Origin: Clostridium sp.
GTDB lineage: Bacteria; Bacillota; Clostridia; Clostridiales; Clostridiaceae
DNA length: 8,268 nucleotides
Direction of reading: 5' to 3'
Assembly (NCBI GenBank): GCA_012511315.1
Contig: JAAZGI010000314.1
Span: forward strand, 1-8,268
Shown here: positions 6,660 through 8,268 of the stretch, piece by piece
Layout: each line of letters begins with the position of its first letter
Position numbering within the stretch: position 1 is the first letter of the stretch
Notes under the pieces: generated by a model
Databases searched by the model: none
The model's input: only the letters and a program-made list of their open reading frames with translations
What the model was told of the DNA's origin: nothing
Program-made: the position numbers and the translations under genes

Positions 6660-6852
6660 GCAGAAGTCGCCCATCCTCCATGGGTGGGTGGTGAATGCCT
6701 TTAGAAAACAAGAACCGTGGGAACTACCGGGATAGCTCAGTAAACAAGAGACACCGCTGTTAGCAAAGAAATAAGCTGTCAAGTATGCTCTATTCCCAAG
6801 AAGCCCCACTTAAAGGTTAAAACCGATAGGTTTAGCTAAGTGGTGAGTAGTT
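6660..6852 (+). mobile_element. Probable solo IS200/IS605-type right end, omegaRNA-like relic
   Basis: This gene-less stretch holds ordered helices. Bases 6670-6676 pair with 6682-6688 (CCCATCC/GGGTGGG), extendable by weak pairs to 6666-6692. Bases 6729-6735 pair with 6790-6797 with one bulge, enclosing a stem of 6750-6753 plus 6756-6758 with 6774-6780. Finally 6806-6812 pair with 6837-6843 (CCACTTA/TAAGTGG), holding an inner AAACC/GGTTT hairpin (6820-6824, 6829-6833). The end, AAGAAGCCCCACTT (6799ff) through AAGTGGTGAGTAGTT (6838-6852), matches the pattern I know from IS605-family right ends, where TnpB guide RNAs are made. No tnpA or tnpB frame is present. It would be transcribed by read-through from the nfeD-qmcA operon. 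The alternative is an unrelated structured RNA or 3' UTR. Boundaries are approximate. Confidence 0.5.
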
Positions 6853-6853
6853 A

Positions 6854-6888
6854 AAAAATAAGTCTTCCATTTGGAAGACTTATTTTTA
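6854..6888 (+). terminator. Intrinsic terminator after the nfeD-SPFH operon
   Basis: Bases 6854-6868 pair perfectly with 6873-6887 in a 15-bp stem around the loop ATTT. The 3' arm ends in TATTTTT and the 5' arm begins with AAAAA, so it may work on both strands. It lies 210 bases after the SPFH stop; the IS605-like stretch sits between, as if inserted ahead of the terminator. It also insulates the dehydrogenase gene, whose likely -10 box begins 14 bases further on. Confidence 0.88.
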
Positions 6889-6901
6889 TGGCTCACAGGA
6901 G

Positions 6902-6907
6902 TATAAT
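6902..6907 (+). promoter_or_regulatory. Likely -10 box for the dehydrogenase gene
   Basis: A perfect TATAAT stands just after the upstream terminator and 50 bases before the dehydrogenase start, where a promoter is required. No good -35 hexamer is visible: the 17-base-spaced position reads CTTATT (6879-6884), inside the terminator arm. Transcription would start near 6914, giving a leader of about 40 bases. The box overlaps an inverted repeat at 6905-6924. Confidence 0.5.
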
Positions 6908-6924
6908 AGTTGTGGTAAACTATT
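6905..6924. promoter_or_regulatory. Inverted repeat over the dehydrogenase promoter start region
   Basis: AATAGTT (6905-6911) and AACTATT (6918-6924) are perfect inverted 7-base arms around GTGGTA. The left arm overlaps the TATAAT box and the repeat covers the expected transcription start. That placement suits a dimeric repressor site; the 7-bp hairpin with six-base loop could instead act in the leader RNA. No regulator gene is next to it. Confidence 0.35.
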
Positions 6925-6956
6925 TAAGGTAATGAAGACAGGAAAGGGGGCCATCC

Positions 6957-7685
6957 ATGAATAAGGTAGCCATTGTCACAGGCTCTTCCCGAGGAATTGG
7001 GAAAAGTATTGCCATGGAATTGGCGGAAAATGGAATTTTCGTAGTTATTAATTATAAATCGAATCGAGCACGGGCGGAAGCTACACTTGAGGAAATTAGA
7101 GGAGCTGGCGGGAACGGAATTCTTTATCAAGCAGATATATCTAACTTTAAAGAAGCAGGCCAAATGGTCACAGAAATTGTGGCTTTATGTGGTCGCTTGG
7201 ATATTTTAGTTAATAATGCTGGGCTTAGTCACCATGGCTTATTAATGGAAATGGCGGAAGCAGATTATGACCTTTTAATGGATACCAATCTAAAAGGAAC
7301 CTTTAATGTGACGCGCCATGCCCTAGCTCATCTCTTAGCCACCAAAGGAGCCATATTAAATATCTCGAGCATTTGGTCTCAAGCAGGAGCGGCCAATGAG
7401 GTTGCTTATGCCATGACTAAAGCTGGAATTAATGCCTTTACAAAATCTTTAGCCAAAGAGATGGCACCCATGGGAATTCGGGTAAATTCCATTGCGCCAG
7501 GATTAATTGACACAGAAATGAATGGCAACTTAACCAAGGAAGAAAAAGATCAAATGGTTTGCTATCTGGCATCTAACCGAATGGGAACCGCCCATGATGT
7601 AGCAAGAGCTGCTGTGTTTCTTTTATCGGAGGAAGCTTCTTATATCAATGGTCAGATCCTTACCATTGATGGCGGGCTAATCTAA
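6957..7685 (+). CDS. Short-chain dehydrogenase/reductase, probable EF-P 5-aminopentanone reductase (YmfI-like)
   Basis: A complete 242-residue classical SDR. The cofactor loop TGSSRGIG is at 8-15, Asp60 and NNAG (86-89) complete the nucleotide site, and the catalytic tetrad is Asn111, Ser138, Tyr151 and Lys155. Arg12 and INYKSN (31-36) suggest NADPH. The C-terminus GQILTIDGGLI (232-242) is typical. FabG is the generic alternative, but the active-site segment SSIWSQAGAANEVAY (137-151) resembles the Firmicutes YmfI group, which reduces the 5-aminopentanone group on the elongation factor P lysine to 5-aminopentanol. That assignment is from memory. No acyl carrier protein or other fatty-acid gene is adjacent, which mildly disfavours FabG. 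The ATG follows AGGAAAGGGGG (6940-6950). The gene appears to have its own promoter between two noncoding gaps. Confidence 0.9.
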   Translation: MNKVAIVTGSSRGIGKSIAMELAENGIFVVINYKSNRARAEATLEEIRGAGGNGILYQADISNFKEAGQMVTEIVALCGRLDILVNNAGLSHHGLLMEMAEADYDLLMDTNLKGTFNVTRHALAHLLATKGAILNISSIWSQAGAANEVAYAMTKAGINAFTKSLAKEMAPMGIRVNSIAPGLIDTEMNGNLTKEEKDQMVCYLASNRMGTAHDVARAAVFLLSEEASYINGQILTIDGGLI

Positions 7686-7701
7686 GACGTTGCTCATTAA
7701 T

Positions 7702-7725
7702 AGATTAAAAGATTAAAAGATTAAA
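7702..7725 (+). repeat. Three tandem copies of an 8-base unit
   Basis: AGATTAAA occurs three times without a break or mismatch in the 176-base gap after the dehydrogenase gene. It may be slippage DNA or a cluster of short AT-rich protein sites. The same gap has an imperfect hairpin (7733-7742 with 7747-7759: CACC/GGTG plus TTGTT/AACAA) with no T-run. I see no clear terminator or promoter there. Confidence 0.6.
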
Positions 7726-7861
7726 GTATGAATTGTTCCACCGGTAGGTGTTGTAACAAGAAGTTAAAGGTCTAATACATAGGGTTCCAATCTAAAAACA
7801 GACTGAATGGACAAACTAAGTTAGAGAAAAATAAAGCGGATAAATATTTGGAGGTAAATAA

Positions 7862-8268
7862 ATGTTAAAAGAAATTAAAGTAAACACAAAAGCTTTGGAA
7901 ACCATGCTGTTTGTATGGGCATCGGTGAAGGACCGGGAAAAAGTGTCAGATCTTTTTCTTGATGAATTAGCTAATACATCAGAAATGAAGTCTGCCTATG
8001 ACGACGAATTTAACGCAGCGAGCGTTCGAAAGGTGTTGTCAGCTATTTCTAACCGGGAGCGTCTCAATGGGCCAACTAAAAAAGAGTCCAGATTTTGGAA
8101 TTACAATATGTGGATGTTAGAAGACCCTGGCATGACCGACATGATGCTGGCACCGATTAAAACGTTGAATGTGAATGAAGTAAAAGATCAAGTATCAAAA
8201 GAATTCCCCTATGAGAGTGTAGAAGTCATTTTCTATCCTGGCCAATTAGAAATCAGCCAGCAGATTGA
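7862..8268 (+). CDS. Unrecognised conserved-looking protein, N-terminal part
   Basis: An ATG at 7862 opens a frame with no stop to the window edge: 135 full codons plus two bases. The start is strong, with GGAGGT (7850-7855) six bases upstream. The protein begins MLKEIKVNTK, has no signal peptide or membrane segment, and mixes acidic and basic residues as a soluble cytosolic protein would. Notable stretches are ESRFWNYNMWMLEDPGMTDMM (75-95), rich in aromatics and methionine, and FPYESVEVIFYPGQLEIS (115-132). I have a vague memory of short clostridial hypothetical proteins with a similar FWNxNMW and VIFxPG pattern, but I cannot name the family or a function. Codon use looks like its neighbours. 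The missing 3' end prevents judging its length. Confidence 0.8.
   Translation, partial: MLKEIKVNTKALETMLFVWASVKDREKVSDLFLDELANTSEMKSAYDDEFNAASVRKVLSAISNRERLNGPTKKESRFWNYNMWMLEDPGMTDMMLAPIKTLNVNEVKDQVSKEFPYESVEVIFYPGQLEISQQI

Noticed and set aside
6681..6763. Short reading frames in the IS605-like stretch as a TnpB C-terminal remnant
   Set aside because: All three frames are broken by stops and none shows the zinc-ribbon CxxC pattern of TnpB, so no coding or pseudogene claim is made.
6729..6800. tRNA gene suggested by GGGATAGCTCAGT
   Set aside because: There is no anticodon arm, no GTTCGANTC T-arm and no acceptor 3' strand at the right distance; the bases pair in another way.
6660..6852. T-box, cobalamin, SAM or glycine riboswitch, 6S RNA or RNase P RNA
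   Set aside because: None of the core motifs I know for these is present, and the stretch follows the SPFH gene and precedes a terminator and a new promoter, so it is not a leader.
6924..7163. Minus-strand 79-codon frame over the dehydrogenase start
   Set aside because: It is antisense to the well-supported SDR and covers its promoter; there is no family resemblance.

Overview
The window reads as chromosomal DNA of a low- to moderate-GC Firmicute, most likely an anaerobic member of the Clostridia. The basis is the purF-purM-purN-purH-purD gene order, strong GGAGG-type ribosome binding sites, a TTG start on purH, a CxxC-containing PurF tail of the iron-sulfur type, and Firmicutes-like protein sequences. 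I cannot name the genus.

Layout. Positions 1-189 are the 3' end of purF. After a 174-base gap with a possible internal promoter and a small hairpin come purM (364-1374), purN (1362-1970, overlapping purM by 13 bases), purH (2095-3654, TTG start) and purD (3664-4911). All are on the + strand and encode de novo IMP synthesis. The run ends at a 15-bp intrinsic terminator (5002-5034). A second operon follows: an NfeD-family membrane protein (5246-5665) and a stomatin/paraslipin SPFH protein of the QmcA type (5669-6643), a membrane-organising pair common in bacteria. Its terminator lies at 6854-6887. Downstream of it, apparently from its own promoter, is a short-chain dehydrogenase (6957-7685) resembling the Firmicutes YmfI group (EF-P 5-aminopentanone reductase). 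Last is the start of an unrecognised gene (7862 to the window edge).

The purine enzymes work as one pathway: PurF makes phosphoribosylamine, PurD makes GAR, PurN formylates it, PurM closes the imidazole ring to AIR, and PurH performs the last two steps to IMP. The enzymes for the steps between PurN and PurM and between PurM and PurH are not in the window and may be encoded elsewhere.

The least ordinary stretch is 6660-6852, between the qmcA-like stop codon and that operon's terminator. It has no credible protein but folds on paper into several helices. Its end resembles the right end of IS200/IS605-family elements, where TnpB-type guide (omega) RNAs arise. I read it as a solo, transposase-less element end or omegaRNA-like relic; this is inference from remembered family patterns. 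Two promoter regions (about 5093-5112 and 6905-6924) each carry a 20-bp inverted repeat that could be an operator. I found no complete new defence or mobile system, and no CRISPR array, tRNA or rRNA.
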